Origin: Armatimonadota bacterium
Lineage (GTDB): Bacteria; Armatimonadota; Armatimonadia; Armatimonadales; Armatimonadaceae
Assembly (NCBI GenBank): GCA_014381035.1
Contig: JACMIS010000365.1
Span: 1 to 13,404 of the forward strand
Length of the DNA stretch: 13,404 bases
Reading direction: 5' to 3'
Shown here: positions 1 through 6,670 of the stretch, piece by piece
Layout: every line of letters begins with the position of its first letter
Numbering within the stretch: the first letter of the stretch is position 1
Notes under the pieces: model-generated
Told to the model about the DNA's origin: nothing
Database searches by the model: none
What the model saw: the letters and a program-made list of their open reading frames with translations, nothing else
Translations under genes and position numbers: made by a program

Positions 1-36
1 CGTAATAAAAGCAACCTTGGAATCTAACATGCCCAT
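1..36 (-). CDS. Second SDR-family oxidoreductase, 5' end only (runs off left edge)
   Basis: Reading the minus strand from 36 gives ATG and 12 codons, MGMLDSKVAFIT, identical in protein to the start of the SDR gene at 329 but with two synonymous codon changes. A GGGAG motif lies at the mirrored position upstream (about 50-54 on the plus strand). This is what the start of a divergently transcribed paralogue would look like. Only 36 bases are visible, so the rest of the gene, and whether it is intact, cannot be judged. The alternative is a fold-back artefact of amplification or assembly. Confidence 0.55.
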   Translation of the reverse strand, partial: MGMLDSKVAFIT

Positions 37-146
37 TGCGAATCTTTTTCTCCCACGCATCTTTTTAGTCCTACGCGGACGGCGGCAACCTTACGTTGCA
101 TCGTTGGACCTGCGGTGCGGGGTTACTACTTGGCTTTCCTGGGGAC

Positions 147-215
147 TTTCCCGCGATTCGCCGCATCCTTTCTCCACACGGAGTGTGGAGAAAGGAAGCG
201 GCGAATCGCGGGAAA
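147..215. repeat. 33-bp near-perfect hairpin at the centre of the palindrome
   Basis: 147-179 pairs with 183-215 with a single mismatch and a 3-nt loop (gga at 180-182). There is no T-run on either side, so it is not a canonical intrinsic terminator. It sits midway between the two divergent SDR starts, where a cruciform or transcript hairpin could separate or co-regulate them. Its function is unknown. Confidence 0.85.
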
Positions 216-328
216 ACAGCACGGGGTCAGGTGTAGCAAGACTCAGAGCACCGCAGGTCCAACGATGCAACGTAAGGTTGCCGCCGTCCGCGCAGGACTA
301 AAAAAGATGTAGGGAGAAAAGATTCGCA

Positions 329-1111
329 ATGGGCATGTTAGATTCCAAAGTCGCTTTTATTACGGGCGGTGCGAGCGGTATCGGTGAGGCGATTGCGCGG
401 CGGTTTTCTCAAGAGGGTGCTCGCGTTGCGCTCGCCGATATTCAGGTGGAAGAAGGGGAGTTGGTGCGGCAGGACATCATTGCCGGGGGTGGCGAAGCGA
501 TGTTCGCTCGCTGCGACGTGAGCGACCCGGACTCGGTGCGGCAGGCGGTCGAGGCGGCGGTGCAGTGCTTCGGGCGGCTGGACATTGTCTGTGCGAACGC
601 CGGAATCAACGGCGTGTTCGCTCCGATTGACGACCTGCAACCGGAGGAGTGGGACCGGACGATGGATGTCAATCTCAAGGGGACGTACCTGACGGTGCAT
701 TTCACGGTGCCGCATCTCAAGGAGGCAGGGGGCGGGAGTATTATTATTACCAGTAGCGTGAACGGTACCCGGTCCTTCTCTTTTTCGGGGGCAAGCGCGT
801 ACAGTACGTCCAAGGCGGGACAGGTCGCCTTTATGAAAATGATGGCTCTGGAGCTGGGGCGTTACGGGATTCGTTGCAACGCGATCTGCCCCGGCGCGAT
901 CCCGACAAATATCAACGACAGCACGCAAAAACGAAACACGGACAGCATTGCGATCAAGATGCACCTGTCGGACGGCAATCCGGCTTTGAACAAGGGGCGG
1001 GGTACTCCCGAAGACGTGGCAGGCGTTTGCCTATCTCTGGCATCCGATCTCGGGCGGCATGTTTCCGGGGTCGAGTATTACATAGACGGGGGAGCATCCC
1101 TGTTGCGCTAG
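329..1111 (+). CDS. SDR-family NAD(P)-dependent oxidoreductase
   Basis: A 260-residue classical short-chain dehydrogenase/reductase of normal length. The cofactor glycine motif TGGASGIG is at residues 12-19. D37 at the end of strand beta-2 favours NAD(H) over NADP(H) (inference). NAG is at 90-92, the structural Asn at N115, and the catalytic set at S142/S143, Y158 and K162 (YSTSK). The ICPGAIPT stretch after the active site is typical, and the C-terminus carries the usual IDGG. The family oxidises or reduces alcohols, sugars or ketones in the cytoplasm; the substrate cannot be read from sequence. The start at 329 is preceded by GGGAG at 312-316; the ATG at 335 is an alternative. The upstream region and the first codons belong to the large palindrome. 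The neighbouring sugar genes make a carbohydrate substrate reasonable but unproven. Confidence 0.93.
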   Translation: MGMLDSKVAFITGGASGIGEAIARRFSQEGARVALADIQVEEGELVRQDIIAGGGEAMFARCDVSDPDSVRQAVEAAVQCFGRLDIVCANAGINGVFAPIDDLQPEEWDRTMDVNLKGTYLTVHFTVPHLKEAGGGSIIITSSVNGTRSFSFSGASAYSTSKAGQVAFMKMMALELGRYGIRCNAICPGAIPTNINDSTQKRNTDSIAIKMHLSDGNPALNKGRGTPEDVAGVCLSLASDLGRHVSGVEYYIDGGASLLR

Positions 1112-1365
1112 CAGAACAACCGGGGCGGCGAACTAACCGACGCTGATTGCTATCCCCTTGATCCCAGCGGCGCATCTATCGCGATTACTTCACTAACGAC
1201 ATCTCCTACGCAGCGGTACTCGCCTCCGATTTCTGGAAATACGACCTTGTAAGGGGGTGGAGAGTAACTGTACGCACATCGGATGAGGCGATTGGGGACC
1301 ATCTGATGATACGGCTATTATCTACCCCTGTTTTGTGCGCTGTGGGACGCATGGGCCGTAGCGGG

Positions 1366-1397
1366 TACAATGCCTTGTCCATGAGGGACAAGGAAGG
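1366..1397 (+). promoter_or_regulatory. Candidate -10 box, hairpin and Shine-Dalgarno ahead of the epimerase
   Basis: TACAAT at 1366-1371 resembles a -10 box, but no good -35 is seen at normal spacing. It is followed by an 8-bp stem (CCTTGTCC 1373-1380 with GGACAAGG 1386-1393, 5-nt loop), which overlaps the first bases of the Shine-Dalgarno GGAAGG (1392-1397). The hairpin could modulate ribosome access. The Shine-Dalgarno, 8 nt before a TTG, is what decides the start of the next gene. The rest of 1112-1405 holds nothing I recognise. Confidence 0.35.
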
Positions 1398-1405
1398 CAA
1401 ACACA

Positions 1406-2551
1406 TTGTTGGTACAAAGCGCACTATTTTTGTTGACATTGATCGGAGGCGTGTTCGCCCCGGCTGAAAAGACTGCCACAGCACCGCAGGCGGCGGCAAA
1501 CCTACCGACGCTCCGAGTGGCGAGTTCGGAGTTCGGAAAGACGGCAGACGGAACGTCGGTCGCCGTTTACACATTGACGAATAAGCAGGGCGTCACAGCG
1601 CGGATCATGACCTACGGAGCCACGCTGATTTCTCTCCATGTCCCCGATCGGAGCGGGAACAAGGCGGATGTAGTTCTGGGTTTCGATTCGCTGGGTGAGT
1701 ATGTCGAAAAGTCTCCTTACTTCGGCACTATCGCGGGGCGGTACGCGAACCGGATCGCGAACGGGAAGTTTACGCTCGACGGCAAAAGCTATACACTGGC
1801 GACTAATAATGGTCCGAACCATTTACACGGCGGTGTAAAAGGGTTCGACAAGCGGGTATGGAAAGCGGCTCCGGTCGAGAATAAATCCGGTCCCTCCGTC
1901 GCGTTCTCGTACACCAGCGCGGACGGCGAGGAAGGATACCCCGGAGCCGTCGTTGTTACCGTGGTCTACACCCTGACCGACGACAACGCCTTGCGCATGG
2001 ATTACACGGCGACAGCGGATCAGGCGACCCCGTTCAACCCGACCAACCATGCCTATTTCAATCTGGCGGGCAAAGGGGATGTACGCGGACACGTCGTGCA
2101 AATGGACGCGGGACGATATACGCCGGTAGACGCGACGCTGATCCCGACGGGAGTGATCGCCCCGGTGCCGGGAACGCCGTTCGATTTTCGTAAGCCGCAT
2201 ACCGTCGGCGAACGGTTGCAACAGGTAGGGGATACGCCGAAAGGGTATGACCACAATTATGTGCGCGATAAATCCGGGTTCGGTCGCGCCGCGCAGGTGA
2301 CGGAGCCGATCTCGGGGCGCGTGCTGACGATGTTTACGGATGAACCGGCGTTCCAGTTCTACACCGGGAATTTCCTGGACGGGAAGCTGGTCGGGAAGCA
2401 GGGACAGATATACCCCCAGCACGGAGGGTTCTGTCTGGAGGCGCAACACTATCCGGATTCGCCAAACCAGCCGAAATTCCCGACCACAATCCTGCGACCC
2501 GGCGAGGTATACCGCCAGCAGACCGAGTACCGATTCTCTGTGGCACGTTAG
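1406..2551 (+). CDS. galM: Aldose 1-epimerase (galactose mutarotase), exported
   Basis: This 381-residue protein of the GalM family interconverts alpha and beta anomers of aldohexoses and some pentoses. Family landmarks are RYANRI (about 112-117), NHLHGG (138-143), TNHAYFNL with the catalytic His at 215, GYDHNY with Asp at 282, and FCLEAQHYPDSPNQP with the catalytic Glu at 345. Residues 1-20 are hydrophobic (LFLLTLIGGVFAPA) and read as a signal peptide, so the enzyme is probably exported, as in many GalM proteins encoded beside polysaccharide-degrading genes. The start is TTG, chosen because GGAAGG lies 8 nt upstream and because it supplies the signal peptide. The gene converges on the GH43 gene across a shared terminator, suggesting that it processes sugars released by that enzyme. 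Confidence 0.95.
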   Translation: MLVQSALFLLTLIGGVFAPAEKTATAPQAAANLPTLRVASSEFGKTADGTSVAVYTLTNKQGVTARIMTYGATLISLHVPDRSGNKADVVLGFDSLGEYVEKSPYFGTIAGRYANRIANGKFTLDGKSYTLATNNGPNHLHGGVKGFDKRVWKAAPVENKSGPSVAFSYTSADGEEGYPGAVVVTVVYTLTDDNALRMDYTATADQATPFNPTNHAYFNLAGKGDVRGHVVQMDAGRYTPVDATLIPTGVIAPVPGTPFDFRKPHTVGERLQQVGDTPKGYDHNYVRDKSGFGRAAQVTEPISGRVLTMFTDEPAFQFYTGNFLDGKLVGKQGQIYPQHGGFCLEAQHYPDSPNQPKFPTTILRPGEVYRQQTEYRFSVAR

Positions 2552-2604
2552 TTTCTTTTCTTTTTCGTCCTTCGCGATCCGCGAAGGACAAAAAAGAAAA
2601 GAAA
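2552..2604. terminator. Bidirectional intrinsic terminator between epimerase and GH43
   Basis: It starts immediately after the epimerase stop: 2552-2576 pairs with 2580-2604 around a 3-nt loop (atc). The core is GTCCTTCGCG/CGCGAAGGAC, flanked by T-rich and A-rich arms (TTTCTTTTC and GAAAAGAAA). Each strand therefore has a GC stem followed by a T-rich tail. The two genes converge here, and one structure can end both transcripts. Confidence 0.88.
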
Positions 2605-2612
2605 GGAAGAGT

Positions 2613-3806
2613 TTAATGAGCTGGAGACTGCTCGCCTGAGGGAACGGCGATGGGAACGTTTGCCGGGATTGGATGACCGAAATCGGGAGAGCCGTCTGCC
2701 CCCCAGGTGAACCGTTGGGCGCGGGCGGTGCGCCCGCCCCAACCATCTGCCGCCGTATCTTTGGCGTGATAGATGATCCAGTCCTCCTTGCCGTCCGGCG
2801 ATTTACAGAACCCGTTGTGTCCGGGACCGAACACCGTTCCGTCGGGACCGGAATACTGGCGAAACACCGGTTCCGGCGACTTCTGCCAAGCCTTCGGGTC
2901 GAGTAGATCGCCGGTCGTGTTTGTTAGCAGACCGAGGCAGTATTCCGGCTTGGTGCCGCCGCTCGCGGAGAAGGTAATGAACGTCTTCCCGTTCCGCGTC
3001 AACGCCTCCGGTCCTTCATTCACCCACCAGCCGACTTTCTCCCAGTCGTAGGTCGGCGTCGAAATCTCCACACGGGGACCGGAGATCGTATAGGGATTTT
3101 TCATTGGCGCGATATAGATGCGTTGCTCCCGCTTCCCCCGCGACTCGCGCCCCGACCAGAGGAAATAAAACTTGCCGGCGGTTTCAAACACCGAGCCGTC
3201 AATCGCGTACTCATCCGATCCCGGGACCACGAGTCGTCCTTTTTCGACGTATTCCCCCTGCGGATCGTCGGTGACGGCTTCCAGGACAAACTGACGGCGT
3301 AGATTGTCCGGGTCTGGACCGCGTCCGTCGGTCGCTGTGAAATAGATGTACCACTTCCCGCCGACGAAATGGATCTCGGGTGCCCAGACATCGTCGGAGT
3401 TGATGCCGACGTCGGGTGCCTTCCAGACCGTCACTTTCTTGCTGTCATTCAAGCCGGTGATCGTCTCCGATTTCCAGACCTCGATACTTTTCCCCGCGGT
3501 GAAGGTGAAATAATAGAAGCCTTTTCGGTACACCAGCCACGGATCGGCGGCATCTTGCGAACGGACAAGGGGATTGGTAAAAGTCGTCATCGTTTTCTTA
3601 TCGGGTTTGATTCCAGCGAAGGAAACTGTGTCCACTTTCGGGAGCGGTCGCGTGGCATGGGGGGGTGTTTGCCGGGTGGCGTCGGACCCGGCGCGACACA
3701 AACTCCCGCTGATCAGGAAGCCGGGTAGTAGCAACCCCGTAGCAACAAATAGGACAGAAACCTTGCTTGTTTGCCTGACAGGGACAGTGGTTTTTCTATG
3801 GTGCAT
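2613..3806 (-). CDS. Secreted GH43 glycoside hydrolase (alpha-L-arabinofuranosidase/beta-xylosidase type)
   Basis: A 397-residue protein with a hydrophobic export segment at about residues 16-36 and a five-bladed beta-propeller GH43 catalytic domain from about 75. The inverting-mechanism triad is visible: the general base Asp in DAADPW (D88), the pKa-modulating Asp in IDGS (D203), and the general acid Glu in NEGPE (E264). VWAPEIHF (140-147) and GPGHNGF with H330 are also typical. The family cleaves terminal arabinofuranose or xylose from arabinan, arabinoxylan or xylan; the exact substrate is not decidable here. Length fits a single-domain GH43 without an extra binding module. No Shine-Dalgarno precedes the ATG; instead TATAAT lies 6 nt upstream, which suggests leaderless expression. 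It lies downstream of the prepilin-like gene on the same strand, probably in its own transcription unit. Confidence 0.93.
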   Translation of the reverse strand: MHHRKTTVPVRQTSKVSVLFVATGLLLPGFLISGSLCRAGSDATRQTPPHATRPLPKVDTVSFAGIKPDKKTMTTFTNPLVRSQDAADPWLVYRKGFYYFTFTAGKSIEVWKSETITGLNDSKKVTVWKAPDVGINSDDVWAPEIHFVGGKWYIYFTATDGRGPDPDNLRRQFVLEAVTDDPQGEYVEKGRLVVPGSDEYAIDGSVFETAGKFYFLWSGRESRGKREQRIYIAPMKNPYTISGPRVEISTPTYDWEKVGWWVNEGPEALTRNGKTFITFSASGGTKPEYCLGLLTNTTGDLLDPKAWQKSPEPVFRQYSGPDGTVFGPGHNGFCKSPDGKEDWIIYHAKDTAADGWGGRTARAQRFTWGADGSPDFGHPIPANVPIAVPSGEQSPAH

Positions 3807-3812
3807 AGCAGT

Positions 3813-3818
3813 ATTATA
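3813..3818 (-). promoter_or_regulatory. -10 box placed for a leaderless GH43 transcript
   Basis: On the minus strand a perfect TATAAT is followed by six bases (actgct) and then the GH43 ATG. A start site about 7 nt downstream of a -10 box would coincide with the A of the ATG. No Shine-Dalgarno is present in between. A -35 is poor: CTGACT (3833-3838) is at short spacing. The position is seen directly; the leaderless interpretation is inference. Confidence 0.45.
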
Positions 3819-3893
3819 TCGACTAGCTATTCAGTCAGCGAAACGCCCCGATGATATGTCGCTGGAAAAGGAGGGAAGGGATAATAAATCATC

Positions 3894-3943
3894 CGAACAG
3901 GCTTCCCATCAACGTTGTGTACCGTTAATGGGAAGCCTGTTCG
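3894..3943. terminator. Strong hairpin after the prepilin-like gene
   Basis: CGAACAGGCTTCCCAT (3894-3909) pairs perfectly with 3928-3943, an uninterrupted 16-bp stem with an 18-nt loop; AACG/CGTT inside the loop can extend it. It lies 62 nt beyond the prepilin stop and upstream of the GH43 promoter. No clear T-run follows on either strand, so it may be a terminator of the hairpin-only kind, an mRNA 3'-end stabiliser or an attenuating structure. Confidence 0.6.
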
Positions 3944-4005
3944 CTCAGCGATACCATAAATGGGCATCCCGTCTAAGATCCCGATGCTATTCGCAAAATG
4001 TCAGT

Positions 4006-4914
4006 CTATCGCGGGTCGTTATCCTGGAATTGACATCGGTCTTGTCGGGACGGGTTATTGGGATCAGTGCCGACCGCTCCAAAGTTCTGTCGCCACAGTG
4101 TCGGCACCACGGACACGCCATCAACCGTTGTTTTGTTCGGTCCCAGACGTTTCCAGGTTTGCGACCATGCCATATTTTTTACATGCCCGTCGGCGAAAAC
4201 ATAATTGGACATGCCCTTGTTTCGCGCCCCTTTGTCTATTGGCTCGGCATTGTGCTGTCGCCATGTTGTGCTATTGCGTCCCGGAACATGGCTGATGTGG
4301 CGGTCGAATCCGGTGTTGTTGGTCCAGTCAATACAAACGTAGCCCCTATCCTCACCCTCCCAGGTGGCGAGTTGGTTGTAGTTCGCCTCGTCTACCCCCG
4401 TGCTACTCTCGGCGATCACGATAGCTTGCGCGGGCTGATCCAGTTTGGCAAGTTGTAACGCGGTGAAGGCTCCTTCTTCCTGATTGCTGACATTGTAGCG
4501 ATACGAAGTCGGCATGACCAGATTTCCGGGAATGATTGTCGGATCGAGGTTGTAAGTACGGGCGTCAACATCGGAGGGGCACTGATACACCTGGGTGCTT
4601 TTCACATAACTGAAAATCGCGGCGTCCCAACCTGTATACCAGGGAAACCCCCACGGGGAGGCACTGTCGCCCTGATCGTTGAAGAACGCTTTCGGAAGCA
4701 ACTCATCGTGGTCCTGCGTGAACATGGCGATAGCTTGCCCGAGTTGACGCATATTACTCATACAGGACGCTTGACGTGCTTTTTCGCGTGCCTGGGCGAA
4801 AACAGGGAACAGTATAGCGGCGAGGATAGCGATGATTGCTATGACAACTAAGAGTTCGATAAGTGTGAACCCGCGCATAAAGCGATTGTGGTTTTGGACT
4901 TGGCAACGATACAT
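4006..4914 (-). CDS. DUF1559-type prepilin-like (H-X9-DG) secreted protein
   Basis: A 302-residue protein with a class III/type IV prepilin leader: RG at 14-15, cleavage before F16 ([18 protein letters not shown]), and Glu at +5 (E20). The hydrophobic helix is followed by [16 protein letters not shown], very common in Armatimonadota. A C-terminal NYVFADGHV stretch matches the H-X9-DG/DUF1559 signature of pseudopilin-like proteins that are massively expanded in Armatimonadota and Planctomycetes. After prepilin-peptidase processing it would be anchored or assembled at the cell surface; individual functions in this family are unknown. The start at 4914 is supported by AGAAAGG about 8-9 nt upstream; M13 is an alternative but lacks a ribosome site. 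It lies 77 bp downstream of the lipoprotein gene and probably shares its transcript. Confidence 0.9.
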   Translation of the reverse strand: MYRCQVQNHNRFMRGFTLIELLVVIAIIAILAAILFPVFAQAREKARQASCMSNMRQLGQAIAMFTQDHDELLPKAFFNDQGDSASPWGFPWYTGWDAAIFSYVKSTQVYQCPSDVDARTYNLDPTIIPGNLVMPTSYRYNVSNQEEGAFTALQLAKLDQPAQAIVIAESSTGVDEANYNQLATWEGEDRGYVCIDWTNNTGFDRHISHVPGRNSTTWRQHNAEPIDKGARNKGMSNYVFADGHVKNMAWSQTWKRLGPNKTTVDGVSVVPTLWRQNFGAVGTDPNNPSRQDRCQFQDNDPR

Positions 4915-4991
4915 TGTTGAAACCTTTCTTTGAACGATTCGAGATTCGGTGTCTAAAAAACTCAGACGATGCGTGTGAGCAACGTAGGCGT

Positions 4992-5231
4992 CTAACGCGC
5001 ATTCGGTACGCGATTGGGTTCCGCCTTCATCTTTTCCTGATAGGGTTGGGCTTCCCCGGAGGTTAACGGGGCAGTTTTAGCGGTCGAGGAACTGCCCGTT
5101 GCACCAACAGGTGCGGTTGATGGTGTAGCCGTCTTTGTCTCGGAGCAACTCGTTGTAAAGACGATTCCTGCCAGCAGGACGAAAACGCCCCCAATACGAA
5201 ATCCCCTGTATTTTCTGCGAACTATAAACAT
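4992..5231 (-). CDS. Small predicted lipoprotein
   Basis: A 79-residue protein with a basic N-terminus ([12 protein letters not shown]), a hydrophobic stretch ([12 protein letters not shown]) and FTTSC ending at C29, compatible with signal peptidase II cleavage although Thr at -3 is less usual than Leu. The mature part is short, rich in Ser, Thr, Ala and Pro, and apparently disordered, with no known domain. It lies between the LacI regulator (70 bp upstream) and the prepilin-like gene, all on one strand, so it probably belongs to the same operon. A weak AAGAAAGACG precedes the start. Function unknown; small lipoproteins beside DUF1559 genes suggest a surface or export partner (inference). Confidence 0.75.
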   Translation of the reverse strand: MFIVRRKYRGFRIGGVFVLLAGIVFTTSCSETKTATPSTAPVGATGSSSTAKTAPLTSGEAQPYQEKMKAEPNRVPNAR

Positions 5232-5301
5232 GATAAAACGTCTTTCTTTTTAACTGTTTGCTCTATAGGCAACGGATGGGTGCGGAACACAGAGAACCAC
5301 A

Positions 5302-6354
5302 TTACTTAACGAACGGCGCGATCGTACTGGATTCTCGTATCTGCAACGGCGCAGGTATCAATTCGTATCGCGGAACGAACGGAGAGTTATCCCTTTCCTG
5401 TTCCGGTAAGGCGATGCGATCCAGTAGGAACCGGACTGCGGTGCGTGCCATTTCCTCCAGCGGATACGAAATACTGGTTATCGGCACGTCCATCTGAGAA
5501 ACCAGTGGCAGATCGTCACATCCTACAATCGCCATATCGTGCGGCACACGCACCCCGCGTCGACGCAGACCCATCAAGGCACCTATCGCGGTCATGTCGT
5601 TAAAGCATAACAAGGCATCGGGTCTGCCTGCGGGGCGTTCATCGTTTACCAACCGCTCCACACATGCCCGCGCCGCATCCGGTGTTCCCGCCGACCCGGT
5701 ATACGTGTAGACGCGCGGTCTCATGCCGATGCGACTCAGCATTTCGTGATAAACGCCGACTCGCGGGTCGCCCGTGCTGCCCAGAGAACTGGCGGGCGTC
5801 ATGTAGCCGATAGAACGCGCCCCCTGAGAAATAAGATGTGTCAGTGCGTCCTCCACGCCCTGACCGAGTGCGGCTTCGACGCTGTCGCAGACCGAAATCC
5901 GGTATCCCATCACGACCGCGTTGATACTGGCGGGCGATTCTTCCAGCCATGTCCGCGTTTCGGAAATGGTCTCGCTCCAGATGAGCAACCCGTCCACCCG
6001 ACTGGAGGCGAGTGCTTGCAAGCGATGCAGGTCGCTCACCTCGCCCTGTCGGCGCATCGTCAGGACACACTCGTAACCCGCGTTCTCCAACTCGGCGGTA
6101 CACAGGGAGACGAGGCGGGCGAAGAACGGGTTTTCCAGGTCGCCAGACAGCAGACCGATGATGTTGCTACGGCGGGTGCGCAACTGCTGGGCGGCGCGGT
6201 TGACTTTGTAGCCGAGGTTTCCGGCGGCGGCGAGTATACGCTCGCGGGTACTCAGGGAGACACGCGTACTGCCTCCCGTACTATTGAGTACGTGAGAAGC
6301 GGTGCTTTGATGCACTCCCGCCTCGCGGGCTATTTCTCGCAACGTTGCTTTCAT
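5302..6354 (-). CDS. LacI-family transcriptional regulator
   Basis: A 350-residue repressor of typical LacI/GalR length. The N-terminal helix-turn-helix spans about residues 4-24 (TLREIAREAGVHQSTASHVL), followed by the hinge helix at about 52-62 (NRAAQQLRTRR) with the leucine that usually wedges into the central CpG of the operator. A periplasmic-binding-protein-like sugar domain starts at IIGLLSG; the CFNDMTAIGAL and IVGCDDL stretches are standard. It should bind DNA in the cytoplasm and release it on sensing a sugar. Two identical palindromes with a central CG lie 44-57 and 150-163 nt upstream of its start, fitting autoregulation and possibly control of the downstream lipoprotein, prepilin and GH43 genes. 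No strong Shine-Dalgarno is visible. The effector is unknown; arabinose, xylose or their oligomers are plausible from the neighbours. Confidence 0.93.
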   Translation of the reverse strand: MKATLREIAREAGVHQSTASHVLNSTGGSTRVSLSTRERILAAAGNLGYKVNRAAQQLRTRRSNIIGLLSGDLENPFFARLVSLCTAELENAGYECVLTMRRQGEVSDLHRLQALASSRVDGLLIWSETISETRTWLEESPASINAVVMGYRISVCDSVEAALGQGVEDALTHLISQGARSIGYMTPASSLGSTGDPRVGVYHEMLSRIGMRPRVYTYTGSAGTPDAARACVERLVNDERPAGRPDALLCFNDMTAIGALMGLRRRGVRVPHDMAIVGCDDLPLVSQMDVPITSISYPLEEMARTAVRFLLDRIALPEQERDNSPFVPRYELIPAPLQIRESSTIAPFVK

Positions 6355-6397
6355 GAGACTTTATGTAGAACTATCGGAGCCGGGGTTCGCCTTGATA

Positions 6398-6411
6398 ACC
6401 GAACGTTCGGT
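6398..6411. promoter_or_regulatory. LacI-type operator, proximal copy
   Basis: ACCGAACGTTCGGT is a perfect 14-bp palindrome with a central CpG, as LacI/GalR-family operators have. It ends 44 bp from the regulator's start codon. The flanks are also conserved with the second copy: 19 bases (6395-6413) are identical to 6501-6519. TTGACC overlapping its edge on the minus strand could be a -35 element, which would allow direct repression. Confidence 0.8.
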
Positions 6412-6503
6412 CAAAAACCACCGCGTGATTTTGCTGTCGATACGTCACCTCTTTGTTCATCAGGCAATTTTATGCGAAGCATCATCGCCTACGCAATAAA
6501 ATA

Positions 6504-6517
6504 ACCGAACGTTCGGT
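6504..6517. promoter_or_regulatory. LacI-type operator, distal copy
   Basis: This is an identical ACCGAACGTTCGGT palindrome, 106 bp from the proximal copy centre to centre, about ten helical turns. That places both on the same DNA face and suits loop formation by a tetramer or a cooperative dimer pair. It lies 154 bp before the stress-protein start and could also affect that gene. Confidence 0.8.
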
Positions 6518-6670
6518 CATTGTACCGCTCTGACTTTTCGCTGTCAATACCGGTCTCTATTTTCATACGTTGTTGCCAATATTCGCGGAAACGTTTGTTG
6601 CCAGAGTGGGATGGGTAAGCCATAGAGCGAAGCAAGCAACGTGCTTGTAGCAACCAGGAGATTTTTACCA

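Larger units (their letters stand above)
1..364. repeat. 364-bp interrupted palindrome (inverted duplication of an SDR gene head)
   Basis: Positions 1-118 are almost the exact reverse complement of 248-364, with a handful of substitutions and small indels. Between the arms sits a second near-perfect hairpin (147-215); only about 119-146 and 216-247 do not pair. The outer arms contain the Shine-Dalgarno region and the first 12 codons of the SDR gene at 329, in both orientations. Two of the differences, in the AAA/AAG and GTC/GTT codons, are at third positions and silent. This suggests two diverged real copies rather than a simple fold-back assembly artefact, though the latter is not excluded because the palindrome sits at the window edge. 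Confidence 0.9.
6355..6670. other. Divergent intergenic region between LacI gene and stress-protein gene
   Basis: This stretch holds the two LacI-type operators (6398-6411 and 6504-6517). A small hairpin CAAGCA/TGCTTG (6633-6638 with 6642-6647) lies just before the AGGAG (6656-6660) of the stress gene. I see no convincing promoter hexamer pair on either strand and no further gene. Confidence 0.6.

Noticed and set aside
1150..1302. A 50-codon minus-strand reading frame (ATG at 1302) in the gap between SDR and epimerase, with a fairly protein-like composition
   Set aside because: No Shine-Dalgarno, no recognisable family, and the plus strand is equally open here. It may be a decayed gene, but nothing supports it.
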